DNA of 64,000 nucleotides from Halioxenophilus sp033283405 (GTDB taxonomy: Bacteria; Pseudomonadota; Gammaproteobacteria; Pseudomonadales; Cellvibrionaceae), in assembly GCF_033283405.1 (NCBI RefSeq), contig NZ_JAWMQR010000002.1, positions 496,001-560,000 on the forward strand, read 5' to 3'. Below, piece after piece: positions 9,630 to 18,383 of this stretch. The notes beneath the pieces were generated by a model, which made no database searches, was not told where the DNA came from, and was given only the letters and a program-made list of their open reading frames with translations. How positions within the stretch are numbered: position 1 is the stretch's first letter; every line of letters begins with the position of its first letter. Position numbers and translations under genes: made by a program.

Positions 9630-10595
9630 CTAGAAGTGTTTGTAGCCGAGGTTATCGCACTCGACTATGCGACCGTTGCTCAGACAGACACACTCGTTGC
9701 CGCGCACAATTTCGCCAATAGCGGTGATATCCAGCCGGTGCCGCTCGCGCAGTTCTTCCAGGGCTTGCAGCTGCTGCGGAGCTACTGTGAAGCAGATCTG
9801 GTAGTCGTCACCACCGGTCAGCGCCCAGGCCAGAGCGGCGTCCGGTTCGGCGAGTTTACGCAGCGGCTCCGAGATAGGCAGCCGCTCGGCCTCGACCACG
9901 GCACCGACACCACTGGCCTTACAGATGTGGCCCAGGTCGGCCAGTAGGCCATCGGAGATATCAATAGCGCAGCGGCTGACTTCAGACAGGGCGTGCGCCT
10001 CGCGGATCCAGATTCTTGGCGTGTAGTACTGGGACATAAAGTAGCTGAAGGCCGACTTGCCGACATCCAGCTCTTTCTTGATGACCGCCAGTGCGGCGGC
10101 GCCATCGCCCAGGCTACCAGTGACAAAGATGATGTCGCCCACCCGCGCCTGGGAGCGCAGCATAGCCTGACCCGGGTCGACGCTGCCGTGCACCTGAATG
10201 GCCACCGCCAGCGGCCCACGGGTGGTGTCGCCCCCCACCAGGGAGAGGTTGAACTCCTCGGCTGCTTTAAACAGGCCGCGACTGAACCCGGCCAGCCAGT
10301 GGCTTTCGGCGGCGGGCAGGGTGAGGCTCAGAGTCATCCACAAGGGGTCAGCCCCCATGGCAGCCAGATCGCTAACAGCGACCCGCACCGCGCGTTCGGC
10401 GATCAGCTCCGGATCGGCATTTTTGGGGAAGTGCACACCACCGATCATGGTGTCGATGGAGACCGCCAGTTGTTTACTCTGGGGCACCGTCAACAGCGCG
10501 CAGTCGTCACCGATACCCAGATTAACGCCATAGGAGGCTACAATCTGGCCGGCAAAATACTCCTCGATAAGATCAAATTCGCTGATGGAGGCCAT
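9630..10595 (-). CDS. thiL: Thiamine-monophosphate kinase
   Basis: ThiL phosphorylates thiamine monophosphate to thiamine diphosphate, the cofactor needed by Dxs in this window. The 321-residue protein has the early GIGDDCALL metal/ATP motif, SDLAAMGADP, and the GGDTTRGPL segment of the PurM/ThiL fold. It lies between nusB and pgpA in the same orientation. Confidence 0.96.
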   Translation of the reverse strand: MASISEFDLIEEYFAGQIVASYGVNLGIGDDCALLTVPQSKQLAVSIDTMIGGVHFPKNADPELIAERAVRVAVSDLAAMGADPLWMTLSLTLPAAESHWLAGFSRGLFKAAEEFNLSLVGGDTTRGPLAVAIQVHGSVDPGQAMLRSQARVGDIIFVTGSLGDGAAALAVIKKELDVGKSAFSYFMSQYYTPRIWIREAHALSEVSRCAIDISDGLLADLGHICKASGVGAVVEAERLPISEPLRKLAEPDAALAWALTGGDDYQICFTVAPQQLQALEELRERHRLDITAIGEIVRGNECVCLSNGRIVECDNLGYKHF

Positions 10596-10633
10596 CTGCT
10601 TGCTCTCTCTGCCACACTACCCGCCGGGCGGGT

Positions 10634-11074
10634 TTAGTCGCGATGGTTCACTTCTACCGGCCGCAAACTGGCCGAGGTTTTGTCCAACACGCCGTTGATA
10701 AATTTATGGGCATCGGTGGCACCAAACTTTTTGGCCAGGGAGACCGACTCGTTGATCACCACCTTGTAGGGCACATCGATACGGTGTTTCAGCTCGTAGC
10801 AGGCCATGCGCAACAGCGCCAGGGTGATCGGGTCGAGTTCATTCAGGCTGCGCCCCTGCAGGTACTGGCCAAATTCGCTATCGATGGCATCCAGCTCGGC
10901 GGGCACGCCGTGCAGCAGCTCGTGAAAGTACTCCACATCCACCGGCTTCATATCGTAGTCGGTGCGAAACTCAGCCTCGATGGTATTGAGCGAGCTGCCC
11001 GCCATCTGCCATTGATAGAGCGCCTGCATGGCGTAGTGGCGCGCTTTGCGACGCGCCGCAGGAGAACTGCTCAC
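10634..11074 (-). CDS. nusB: Transcription antitermination factor NusB
   Basis: NusB with NusE binds boxA in rRNA operons and suppresses termination. The 146-residue all-helical protein starts SSSPAARRKARHYAMQALYQW and contains the ELKHRIDVPYKVVINE core, both family hallmarks. The start codon is GTG, only 3 nt after the ribH stop, so the two are translationally linked. Confidence 0.96.
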   Translation of the reverse strand: MSSSPAARRKARHYAMQALYQWQMAGSSLNTIEAEFRTDYDMKPVDVEYFHELLHGVPAELDAIDSEFGQYLQGRSLNELDPITLALLRMACYELKHRIDVPYKVVINESVSLAKKFGATDAHKFINGVLDKTSASLRPVEVNHRD

Positions 11075-11077
11075 CCG

Positions 11078-11548
11078 TTATACCTTCGCCAACACAGAGA
11101 CCATCTCCAGCGCTGTCAGCGCGGCCTCTTCGCCCTTGTTGCCGGCCTTGGTGCCAGAGCGCTCAATGGCCTGCTCGATGGAGTCGACTGTCAGAACACC
11201 AAAGGTGACCGGAATAGAGGCCGCCAGGGAGACCTGGGCCAGGCCCTTGGTGCACTCACCGGCAACATAGTCGAAGTGGGGAGTACCACCGCGGATCACT
11301 GCACCCAGGGCGATGATGGCGTCGAATTTGGCAGTGGCGGCAATTTTCTGGGCCATGATCGGAAACTCAAAGGCACCCGGCACGTAGTAGATGGTGATAT
11401 CGCTATCGTCCACACCGTGACGGCGCAGGGCATCCAGGGCACCGCCCTTCAGGCTCTCCACCACAAAACTATTCCACCGGCTTACGATCAGGGCGTATTT
11501 GCCGCTTACGGCGCGAAAATCGCCTTCAACCACTGTAATTCCACTCAT
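11078..11548 (-). CDS. ribH: 6,7-dimethyl-8-ribityllumazine synthase
   Basis: RibH joins the ribityl-pyrimidine with dihydroxybutanone phosphate to make lumazine, assembling as a 60-mer or pentamers. It has 156 residues with WNSFV near the start, the PGAFEFP substrate loop, GAVIRGGTPHFDYVA with the catalytic His, and FGVLTVD. It is in the riboflavin gene run between ribBX and nusB. Confidence 0.96.
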   Translation of the reverse strand: MSGITVVEGDFRAVSGKYALIVSRWNSFVVESLKGGALDALRRHGVDDSDITIYYVPGAFEFPIMAQKIAATAKFDAIIALGAVIRGGTPHFDYVAGECTKGLAQVSLAASIPVTFGVLTVDSIEQAIERSGTKAGNKGEEAALTALEMVSVLAKV

Positions 11549-11571
11549 TTTCTGTTCACCTGCTTAATCAG

Positions 11572-12714
11572 TTATTCGCTGTCTTCGTGGCCTTCGGCCG
11601 CTCCAGGGGCTTCGGTGCGATCAACCACCTCCAGGTCAAAACCGGAGAGGGCGCTGAACTTCAGCGGTGCCGCCAGGATATTCATTTTGCGCACACCCAG
11701 GTCGCGCAACATCTGGGCGCCGGTACCTATCTGACGATAGACCACGTCCTGGGAGGAGCGCGGCTCCTTGCCAGCCAGCAACCAGTCGATGCTCTCTTCG
11801 ATCTCCTGGGTGGAGAGGCTGTGGCAGATCAAGATCACCACGCCGGTACCCTGCTCCTGCACATACTTGAGCGCCTGCTGCAGGGTCCAGGAGTTATATT
11901 TCTTGTCGCTCTCACGCAGGATAGTGAGCAGATCGCGGGCGGTATTGAGCACATGCACGCGCACCGGGACCGCCTCGTTGGGGCTCACGTCACCTTTGAC
12001 CATGGCGAAGTGCAGCTCGGAGCTGGCCAGGTCGCGGAAGGTGTAGAGACCGAATTCGCCGAAGGCGGTGTCCACCCGGCGCTCATTGACGCGCTCTACC
12101 GTCTGCTCTTTTACCGAGCGGTAGTGGATCAGGTCGGCGATGGTGCCGATCTTCAGCTTGTGCTGCTCGGCAAACTTCTCGAGGTCGGGCCGGCGCGCCA
12201 TGGTGCCGTCTTCGTTCATGATCTCAACAATCGCCGCGGCTGGCTCCCGCCCCGCCAGGCGGGCCAGGTCACAACCGGCCTCGGTGTGGCCGGCGCGGCT
12301 CAAAACGCCGCCGGGTTGAGCCATCAATGGGAAGATGTGGCCGGGCTGAACGATATCCTGGGCGCTTGCCTCCTGCGCCACGGCGGCGCGAACGGTGCGC
12401 GCCCGGTCAGCGGCGGAGATGCCGGTGGTGACCCCTTCTGCCGCCTCGATAGAGACGGTGAAGTTGGTGGAGTGCACCGTGCGGTTGTTGCTGACCATCA
12501 ACGGCAGATCGAGCTGGCGACAGCGCTGCTCGGTAAGGGTCAGGCAGATCAGCCCACGTGCGTGGGTGGCCATAAAGTTGATATCCTGCGGGCGGACCAT
12601 ATCGGCGGCCATAATCAGGTCGCCTTCGTTTTCTCGCCCTTCGTCGTCCATGAGAATAATCATCTTACCCTGACGCATGTCTTCGATGAGTTCTTCGACG
12701 GTATTGAGTTGCAT
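11572..12714 (-). CDS. ribB: DHBP synthase with degenerate GTP cyclohydrolase II domain (RibBX)
   Basis: The first ~200 residues are a full 3,4-dihydroxy-2-butanone 4-phosphate synthase: DDEGRENEGDL, THARGL and GHTEAGCDLARLAG are all present. Residues ~205-370 align with a GTP cyclohydrolase II fold but have no SECLTGD...RCDCG zinc site, so that half cannot be a normal cyclohydrolase. This hybrid, often annotated RibBA, is known in Proteobacteria as RibBX. A separate complete ribA is present at 7.8-8.5 kb. The role of the degenerate domain is not shown by the sequence. Confidence 0.93.
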   Translation of the reverse strand: MQLNTVEELIEDMRQGKMIILMDDEGRENEGDLIMAADMVRPQDINFMATHARGLICLTLTEQRCRQLDLPLMVSNNRTVHSTNFTVSIEAAEGVTTGISAADRARTVRAAVAQEASAQDIVQPGHIFPLMAQPGGVLSRAGHTEAGCDLARLAGREPAAAIVEIMNEDGTMARRPDLEKFAEQHKLKIGTIADLIHYRSVKEQTVERVNERRVDTAFGEFGLYTFRDLASSELHFAMVKGDVSPNEAVPVRVHVLNTARDLLTILRESDKKYNSWTLQQALKYVQEQGTGVVILICHSLSTQEIEESIDWLLAGKEPRSSQDVVYRQIGTGAQMLRDLGVRKMNILAAPLKFSALSGFDLEVVDRTEAPGAAEGHEDSE

Positions 12715-12762
12715 AGCTTGCCTTGTGCGTGTCGTGCGTTGTGAGCGCCTGGCGCCCGGTTG

Positions 12763-13431
12763 TTAACGATCGCCCCGGTAGAAGCCGTTTTCGGCCAGAA
12801 ATGCCAGGTCGATTGACCCGCCATCGGGTTTGGCCGCCTGCTCGCCAAGGAGTAGGCGTTCCAGATAACGGGCGATGATATCCACTTCCAAATTGACTTC
12901 GCTACCCACTTGGTAGCCGGCAAAGATGGTCTCTGCCAATGTGTGCGGTACGATGGCCAGCTCGAATTCAGCACCGGCCACAGCATTGACCGTCAGGCTG
13001 GTGCCATCGACGGTAATCGACCCTTTGTGGGCGATGTATTTGGCCAGCTCTGCCGGCGCCTGCACACGGAAGCGCTCGGCGCGGGCATCGCTGTGGCGGC
13101 CGACAATGGTGCCGACACCATCGACATGGCCACTGACTATGTGCCCACCCAGACGGGAGGTGGGCATCATCGCCTTCTCCAGGTTGACCTTACGGCCCAC
13201 GGACCAGTGGCCGATGGTGGTGTTGGCGATGGTCTCTACCGAAACATCGGCCCAGTAACCATCGCCGGGCAGCTCAATCACCGTCAGGCAGACGCCGTTG
13301 GTGGCGATAGAGTCACCCAGTTTCACATCTTGCAGCTCGAGCTTGCCGGTTTTGATGCGCAGACGCAGATCACCCGATTTCGGCTCGAGCGCCACGACCT
13401 GCCCAACTGCCTCTACAATGCCGGTAAACAT
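12763..13431 (-). CDS. ribE: Riboflavin synthase alpha chain
   Basis: Riboflavin synthase dismutates two lumazines into riboflavin. The 222-residue protein begins MFTGIVEAVGQV and has two similar lumazine-binding halves, with GDSIATNGVCLTV in the first and GSITVDGTSLTVN in the second. It lies between ribD and ribBX, same strand. Confidence 0.96.
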   Translation of the reverse strand: MFTGIVEAVGQVVALEPKSGDLRLRIKTGKLELQDVKLGDSIATNGVCLTVIELPGDGYWADVSVETIANTTIGHWSVGRKVNLEKAMMPTSRLGGHIVSGHVDGVGTIVGRHSDARAERFRVQAPAELAKYIAHKGSITVDGTSLTVNAVAGAEFELAIVPHTLAETIFAGYQVGSEVNLEVDIIARYLERLLLGEQAAKPDGGSIDLAFLAENGFYRGDR

Positions 13432-13476
13432 GATTTTGTCCTACTGAACAGAGTTGCGATGAGCCCACTGGCAACC

Positions 13477-14628
13477 CTAAGGTTGACTGGGACGCTCAGC
13501 GGGCCGCGCGGTTATCTGCCAGTCGCTGCCCACGGCTCGGCAATCGGTAATTTGCAGTGGCCACTTCTCCGCCATTGAGGCCAGGGGCAGCTGCAACAGC
13601 GGCCGTGCACTGGAGCCTAACAGCACCGGGGCGACAAACAGCACCAGTTCGTCGACCAACCCCTGGCTGAGAAATTCGCCCGCCAGGGTGGCACCCGCCT
13701 CGACCAGTACCTCATTGCACTGCCGCCGACCGAGCTCATCCAAAAGGGTGGGCAAGTTTACTCGCCTGCCAGCGCCAGGCAAAGCCATTCGCTCAATATT
13801 TGCGCCATTTACGGCCGCTTGCTGGCTGGTTACCCACAAAATGGGTCCATCCGCCTGAAAAAAGGGTTCGCTACCGGTCAACCCGGCTTCGCCATCGAGT
13901 ACCACCCGCAAGGGCTGCCGCTGCCCGCTCGCCTGCGGGTGGCCGGCCGGTGGCGTCGTTGCCGTGGGGGGCAGTTGCTCCGGGCGCACCGTCAGGCGCG
14001 CCCGGTCATAACTGACGGTGGCGTGGCCGCTGATCACGGCGCAGCTGCGCGCGCGCAGCGCCTGTACCTGAGCACGCGCTTCGGGCCCGGTGATCCACTG
14101 GCTCTCGCCGCTGGCCATGGCCGTGCGGCCATCCAGGCTCATGGCCAGCTTGACCCGCACCCAGGGTCGGCCGCTGACCATACGTTTAATAAAGCCGGGG
14201 TTGAGCTGCCTGGCCTCGCCCTCCAGCAGGGGGCCATCGACGGCTACCCCGGCCGCCTGCAGATAGTCCAGGCCACGGCCGGAGACCGAGGGATTGGGGT
14301 CGCTCATGCCATAGACCAGCCGCCCGATACCCGCCTCGGCCAGAGCCTCACAACAGGGGCCGGTGCGGCCGTGGTGGCTGCAGGGCTCCAGGGTCACGTA
14401 GGCGGTGGCGCCGGCGATGCGGCTGCGGTTACCCTCAGCGACACTGGCCAGGGCGTTGATCTCGGCGTGGGGGCCACCGGCGGCCACATGAAAACCCTCG
14501 CCAATCACCTGGCCATCGCTAACCAGCACACAGCCCACACGCGGGTTGGGAGAGGTACTGTAAAGTCCCATGGCCGCCAGTTGCATGGCGCGCGCCATAT
14601 GGCCGATATCGTCGGCGGTGGTAGCCAT
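13477..14628 (-). CDS. ribD: Bifunctional riboflavin deaminase/reductase
   Basis: RibD deaminates and then reduces the pyrimidine intermediate of riboflavin synthesis. The deaminase zinc site is complete: H54-A-E56 and C83/C92 in PCSHHGRTGPC. The C-terminal reductase domain (VKLAMSLDGRTA; later EVLVEAGATLAGEF) is intact in the 383 residues. It begins 3 nt after the nrdR stop. Confidence 0.96.
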   Translation of the reverse strand: MATTADDIGHMARAMQLAAMGLYSTSPNPRVGCVLVSDGQVIGEGFHVAAGGPHAEINALASVAEGNRSRIAGATAYVTLEPCSHHGRTGPCCEALAEAGIGRLVYGMSDPNPSVSGRGLDYLQAAGVAVDGPLLEGEARQLNPGFIKRMVSGRPWVRVKLAMSLDGRTAMASGESQWITGPEARAQVQALRARSCAVISGHATVSYDRARLTVRPEQLPPTATTPPAGHPQASGQRQPLRVVLDGEAGLTGSEPFFQADGPILWVTSQQAAVNGANIERMALPGAGRRVNLPTLLDELGRRQCNEVLVEAGATLAGEFLSQGLVDELVLFVAPVLLGSSARPLLQLPLASMAEKWPLQITDCRAVGSDWQITARPAERPSQP

Positions 14629-14631
14629 GGC

Positions 14632-15096
14632 TCAGCGGCTGCGCTCGCCACTTTCCAGCCGGTCGATCTCCTGACGAAACTCATTGAGATCCTTAAACCG
14701 ACGATAGACCGAAGCAAAACGCACATAGGCGACCTCGTCCAAACTGCGCAACGCCTCCATCACCTGTTCACCAATCACCCGCGATTTAATTTCACGCTCG
14801 CCAGTGGCCTGCAGAAAGTGTTTGATCTGGGCGATGGCCGATTCGATCTGCTCGGTACCCACCGGCCGTTTCTCCAAAGCCCGCTGCAGACCAGCGCGCA
14901 ACTTGGCCTCGTTAAAGGGTTCGCGGATGCCATCGTTTTTAATCACCCGCGGCATCAACAGCTCGGCAATTTCATAAGTGGTGAAGCGTTCACGGCAGGA
15001 TTGGCACTCGCGTCGACGGCGCACCTGATCGCCTTCAGCGACCAACCTCGAGTCGATGACTTTAGTATCTTCTGCTCCACAAAACGGACAATGCAT
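14632..15096 (-). CDS. nrdR: Transcriptional repressor NrdR
   Basis: NrdR represses ribonucleotide reductase genes through ATP/dATP sensing. The ATG at 15096 gives the standard 154-residue protein starting MHCPFCG; upstream in-frame codons are not used. The zinc ribbon is C3, C6, C31, C34, followed by the ATP-cone (VIKNDGIREPFNEAKL). It is the first gene of the nrdR-rib-nusB-thiL-pgpA run and is divergent from hemJ. Confidence 0.97.
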   Translation of the reverse strand: MHCPFCGAEDTKVIDSRLVAEGDQVRRRRECQSCRERFTTYEIAELLMPRVIKNDGIREPFNEAKLRAGLQRALEKRPVGTEQIESAIAQIKHFLQATGEREIKSRVIGEQVMEALRSLDEVAYVRFASVYRRFKDLNEFRQEIDRLESGERSR

Positions 15097-15224
15097 GGCC
15101 GACCAGACCTTGTTATGATGGCTGCGCTCCGCGATTGGCGCGGGGCGAGCGGGTTGCCAAAAGTTGCGGCATCTTAGCACAAAAGCAGAAATATTCGCTG
15201 GTAAAGCAGAGGAAGAGAAGAAAT

Positions 15225-15656
15225 ATGCCACTGGAGAATTGGCTGAAGGTGTTCCACCTCTTTTTTGTAATTTCCTGGTTTGCAGTGCTCTTTTATCTTC
15301 CCAGGCTGTTTGTTTACCACGCCGGCTGCGATGATGCCCCCGGCAACGAACGCTTCAAAATTATGGAGCGCAAACTCTACCGAGGCATGGGCACTTTCAC
15401 CATGATCGGCACTCTGATTTTTGGCGGGTGGCTATTTGCGCTGAAACATGGTTACTATCTGGCGGTTGGCTGGATGCACGCCAAGCTGTTGTTAGTGGTG
15501 TTATTGATCGGTTACCACCACTGGTGTGGCTGGCACGTTAAGCAGTTTGCCCGCGATCAAAACCGATACAGCCATGTCTATTTCCGCTGGTTTAACGAAG
15601 TACCGATCTTTTTCCTACTGGGGATTCTGATACTGGTGTTGGTGAAGCCCTTTTGA
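15225..15656 (+). CDS. hemJ: Protoporphyrinogen oxidase HemJ
   Basis: HemJ is the membrane enzyme that oxidises protoporphyrinogen IX in bacteria lacking HemG/HemY. ATG at 15225 follows GAGGAAGAG. The 143 residues contain four hydrophobic helices and the family pattern LKVFHLFFVISWFAVLFYLPRLFVYH with its conserved His and Arg, and YRGMGTFTMIG. The placement two genes before hemL supports the heme assignment. Confidence 0.9.
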   Translation: MPLENWLKVFHLFFVISWFAVLFYLPRLFVYHAGCDDAPGNERFKIMERKLYRGMGTFTMIGTLIFGGWLFALKHGYYLAVGWMHAKLLLVVLLIGYHHWCGWHVKQFARDQNRYSHVYFRWFNEVPIFFLLGILILVLVKPF

Positions 15657-15725
15657 CGTAGGCCGCTCACCGGCAGGACCATCAGCTCAAAGCCTCAACA
15701 ATAATGACAACGGGGGCCTATTGGC

Positions 15726-16550
15726 ATGATCAATCTAGCGCGAGCCGAAACACCTGTGGTGCTGAGCTTAAATGCCGTCGATCCGAGCGGTACGGGCGGA
15801 CTGCACGCCGACATTGAAGCCTGCGCCAGTATTGGCACCCACTGTCTGGGTGTGGCAGCCGCCATCATGGCCAGAGACACCCAAGAGATCAAAGAGATTG
15901 CCCCCACCAAGCCCGGCTTGGTGATCGAACAGACCCGCGCCCTCCTGGAAGACATTCCAGTCAAAGTGATCAAGGGCGGCCAGCTGGGCAGCATCGAAAA
16001 CATCGAGGTGTTGCACTCAATTCTGGTGGACTACCCCGACATTCCCGTGGTCCTCGAACCCGAGCTGATGCACGCCTCCACCAAGCTCGGCGCCGACCAA
16101 CAGCTGCTCGCCCATGCCAGCCGTGCACTGCTCTTGCCCAAAGCCCACTTGGTGGTGATGAGCAACGATCAGGCCTTCGCCCTCTCCAACTCCGCCGACA
16201 CCATCGACGCCTGCGCTGCCGAAATTCTCGACTCCGGTTGCGAGCACCTGCTGGTGTTTGGCTGCGACCGCAACGCCGATCGTTGCCAGGGCCGGCTGTT
16301 TGGCCAGCGCGGCCTCATCCGCACCTTTGACAGCAGCGCCTACTCCGCCGCCACCGTGCCTGGCGCCGCGACTGTCTTTACCGCCTGCATTGCCGCCTAC
16401 TTGGCCCATGGCCTGCTGCTGCACGAGGGCATCGCCCAGGCGCAGAACTTTACCCTGGCGGCCATCAGCCAGGCGCGCAATCTGGGTATGGGTCGGGCGA
16501 TCACCAACCGTATGCACTGGACCAACGGCAAATCCTCCGAACAGAACTAG
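15726..16550 (+). CDS. ThiD/PdxK-like ribokinase-fold protein with altered active site
   Basis: The 274-residue protein aligns along its whole length with Pseudomonas-type ThiD (HMP/HMP-P kinase). VDPSGTGGLHADIEA matches the substrate loop HDPSGGAGLQADIEA, and MSNDQA matches the TPNxxEA region. The C-terminal anion-hole motif GTGCTL is replaced by PGAATV, so the catalytic Cys and two glycines are missing, and the DPVL segment reads EPEL. In Pseudomonas, thiD sits beside thiE and hemL; here thiE is absent and the gene lies between hemJ and hemL. Kinase activity is doubtful. It may bind a pyrimidine or pyridoxal ligand without phosphorylating it. Confidence 0.75.
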   Translation: MINLARAETPVVLSLNAVDPSGTGGLHADIEACASIGTHCLGVAAAIMARDTQEIKEIAPTKPGLVIEQTRALLEDIPVKVIKGGQLGSIENIEVLHSILVDYPDIPVVLEPELMHASTKLGADQQLLAHASRALLLPKAHLVVMSNDQAFALSNSADTIDACAAEILDSGCEHLLVFGCDRNADRCQGRLFGQRGLIRTFDSSAYSAATVPGAATVFTACIAAYLAHGLLLHEGIAQAQNFTLAAISQARNLGMGRAITNRMHWTNGKSSEQN

Positions 16551-16637
16551 GCTGGAGTCGGCAGCGTCGACCATCTGCGGTAACATGTGCCCGGCCACTG
16601 GCCTGGCACCCTTTTCGATTAGCAGTAAGGATCTCCC

Positions 16638-17921
16638 ATGAACCGATCTGAGCAGTTGTTCAGCGAAGCTCAAAAATACATTCCCGGTGGCGTCAACTCC
16701 CCGGTTCGCGCCTTCCGCGCCGTTGGCGGCACTCCCATCTTTTTCAGTCGCGCCCAGGGAGCTTATCTCTACGATGTCGACGACAAACGCTACGTCGACT
16801 ACGTCCAGTCCTGGGGCCCCATGGTACTCGGCCATGCCCACCCGGAGGTGATTGCCGCTGTCGTTGCCAAGGTACAACAGGGGCTCAGCTTCGGCGCCCC
16901 CACCGAGATCGAAACCACCCTCGCTGAGCAGCTCTGCCAACTGCTGCCCGGTATGGACCTGGTGCGCTTCGTCAATTCCGGTACCGAGGCAACCATGAGC
17001 GCCATCCGCCTGGCGCGCGGGGTAACCGGCCGCGACAAGATCATCAAATTTGAGGGCTGCTACCACGGCCACTCCGACTCACTGCTGATCAAAGCCGGCT
17101 CCGGCGCGCTCACCATGGGCGTACCCAGCTCGCCGGGGGTACCGGAGTCACTGGCGCAACACACCATCACCCTCACCTATAACGACATCGCCGGCGTTCA
17201 ACAAGCATTCTCGGAAATTGGCGAGCAGGTGGCCGCCATTATTGTTGAACCGGTGGCCGGCAATATGAACTGTGTACCGCCAGTACCCGGCTTTTTGGAG
17301 TGTCTGCGCGAGCAGTGCGACAACTATGGTGCGCTGCTGATTATTGACGAGGTGATGACCGGCTTCCGCGTGAGCCTGACCGGTGCTCAAGGTCACTATG
17401 GCGTTACCGCCGACATCACCACCCTGGGCAAGGTGATGGGCGGCGGTATGCCAGTGGGCGCCTTTGGCGGCAAGCGCGAGGTGATGGAGCAAATTGCCCC
17501 GCTCGGCCCCATCTACCAGGCCGGCACCCTGTCGGGCAACCCGGTGGCCATGGCCGCCGGCCTGGCCAACCTGAAACTGGTTCAGGCGCCGGGCTTCTAC
17601 TCTGCCCTCAGCCAGAAAACCGAGTCCCTGATTGCCGGCCTGCAGCAGAGAGCCGAGGCCGCCGGCATTCCATTCACCACCAACCATGTCGGCAGTATGT
17701 TTGGTTTCTTCTTTACCGAAGAGCCAACCATTACCAACTACCAACAGGTGATGGCCTGCAACATTCCGCGCTTCAACCGCTTCTTCCACGGCATGCTGGA
17801 GCAGGGCGTCTACCTGGCACCCGCCTCCTATGAAGCGGGCTTTATGTCGGCAGCCCACAGCGACGACGACATCGAGTACACACTCAATGCCGCCGAGCGC
17901 GTATTCAAGAGCCTGGATTAA
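16638..17921 (+). CDS. hemL: Glutamate-1-semialdehyde 2,1-aminomutase
   Basis: HemL converts glutamate-1-semialdehyde to 5-aminolevulinate with PLP, feeding HemB and HemJ of this window. The 427-residue protein has FVNSGTEATMSAIRLAR, the PLP Asp motif IIDEVMTGFR, and the Schiff-base Lys in TTLGKVMGGGMPVGAFGG near residue 264. ATG follows AAGGAT. A strong intrinsic terminator follows the stop. Confidence 0.97.
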   Translation: MNRSEQLFSEAQKYIPGGVNSPVRAFRAVGGTPIFFSRAQGAYLYDVDDKRYVDYVQSWGPMVLGHAHPEVIAAVVAKVQQGLSFGAPTEIETTLAEQLCQLLPGMDLVRFVNSGTEATMSAIRLARGVTGRDKIIKFEGCYHGHSDSLLIKAGSGALTMGVPSSPGVPESLAQHTITLTYNDIAGVQQAFSEIGEQVAAIIVEPVAGNMNCVPPVPGFLECLREQCDNYGALLIIDEVMTGFRVSLTGAQGHYGVTADITTLGKVMGGGMPVGAFGGKREVMEQIAPLGPIYQAGTLSGNPVAMAAGLANLKLVQAPGFYSALSQKTESLIAGLQQRAEAAGIPFTTNHVGSMFGFFFTEEPTITNYQQVMACNIPRFNRFFHGMLEQGVYLAPASYEAGFMSAAHSDDDIEYTLNAAERVFKSLD

Positions 17922-17954
17922 AACAGGGGCGTAAGACGCCGCCAGCCAGAAACG

Positions 17955-17983
17955 AAAAACGCCGGTTTAACCGGCGTTTTTTT
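17955..17983 (+). terminator. Intrinsic terminator after hemL
   Basis: GCCGG-TTTAA-CCGGC, extended by flanking AAAAAC/GTTTTT pairs and ending in a run of seven T, 34 nt after the hemL stop. The A-tract on the other side makes it usable on both strands, so it may also serve the convergent PilZ gene. Confidence 0.92.
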
Positions 17984-18009
17984 ATGGGTGATGAGATCGG
18001 CCAGGAGGG

Positions 18010-18381
18010 CTAATCGACTCTAAACTCGGCGATCACCTCAGCCATGCTGATCAGCGAGCGATAGCTATCGGGGATGATCTGAAAGCCCGCCCAAACCACA
18101 TCGGGGGAGTCGACCATGGCTTCGGAGATCCACAAACACTCCGCCTGGAGCGTGGCTTCCGAGCAGCCATTGATATGGCGCGGCAGCAGCAGCTTGACGG
18201 TGTAGACAGTCTCCATTACCACAGCACCGCGGGAGACCAGCATAAAGCCCCCTTCATGCAGATCAGCTATGGTACCCAACTCCTTACCGGTCGTCTGGTC
18301 CACTGCCTGGATACGGTCGTCGAGCTTGTGCCGTTTGGCACTGCGACGCTCGCCTTTTTCAACGGGATTATTTTCAGCCAT
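18010..18381 (-). CDS. PilZ domain protein, candidate c-di-GMP receptor
   Basis: A single PilZ domain of 123 residues. The N-terminal arginine motif is present (RRSAKRHKL). The second motif, normally [D/N]xSxxG, reads DLHEGG, with His for Ser, so c-di-GMP binding could be altered. It begins 2 nt after the upstream DUF1631 gene, which points to joint function. Confidence 0.82.
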   Translation of the reverse strand: MAENNPVEKGERRSAKRHKLDDRIQAVDQTTGKELGTIADLHEGGFMLVSRGAVVMETVYTVKLLLPRHINGCSEATLQAECLWISEAMVDSPDVVWAGFQIIPDSYRSLISMAEVIAEFRVD

Positions 18382-18383
18382 AA

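Noticed and set aside
12715..12762. FMN riboswitch before ribBX
   Set aside because: The 48-bp gap between ribE and ribBX is too short for an RFN element and shows none of its conserved pieces; none was seen before nrdR either.
13819..15177. 452-codon plus-strand ORF opposite ribD and nrdR
   Set aside because: Spans two well-supported genes on the other strand; low-complexity Gly/His/Ala composition typical of antisense frames.
16017..17072. 351-codon minus-strand ORF across the ThiD-like gene and hemL
   Set aside because: Gly-rich antisense reading; both plus-strand genes are well supported.
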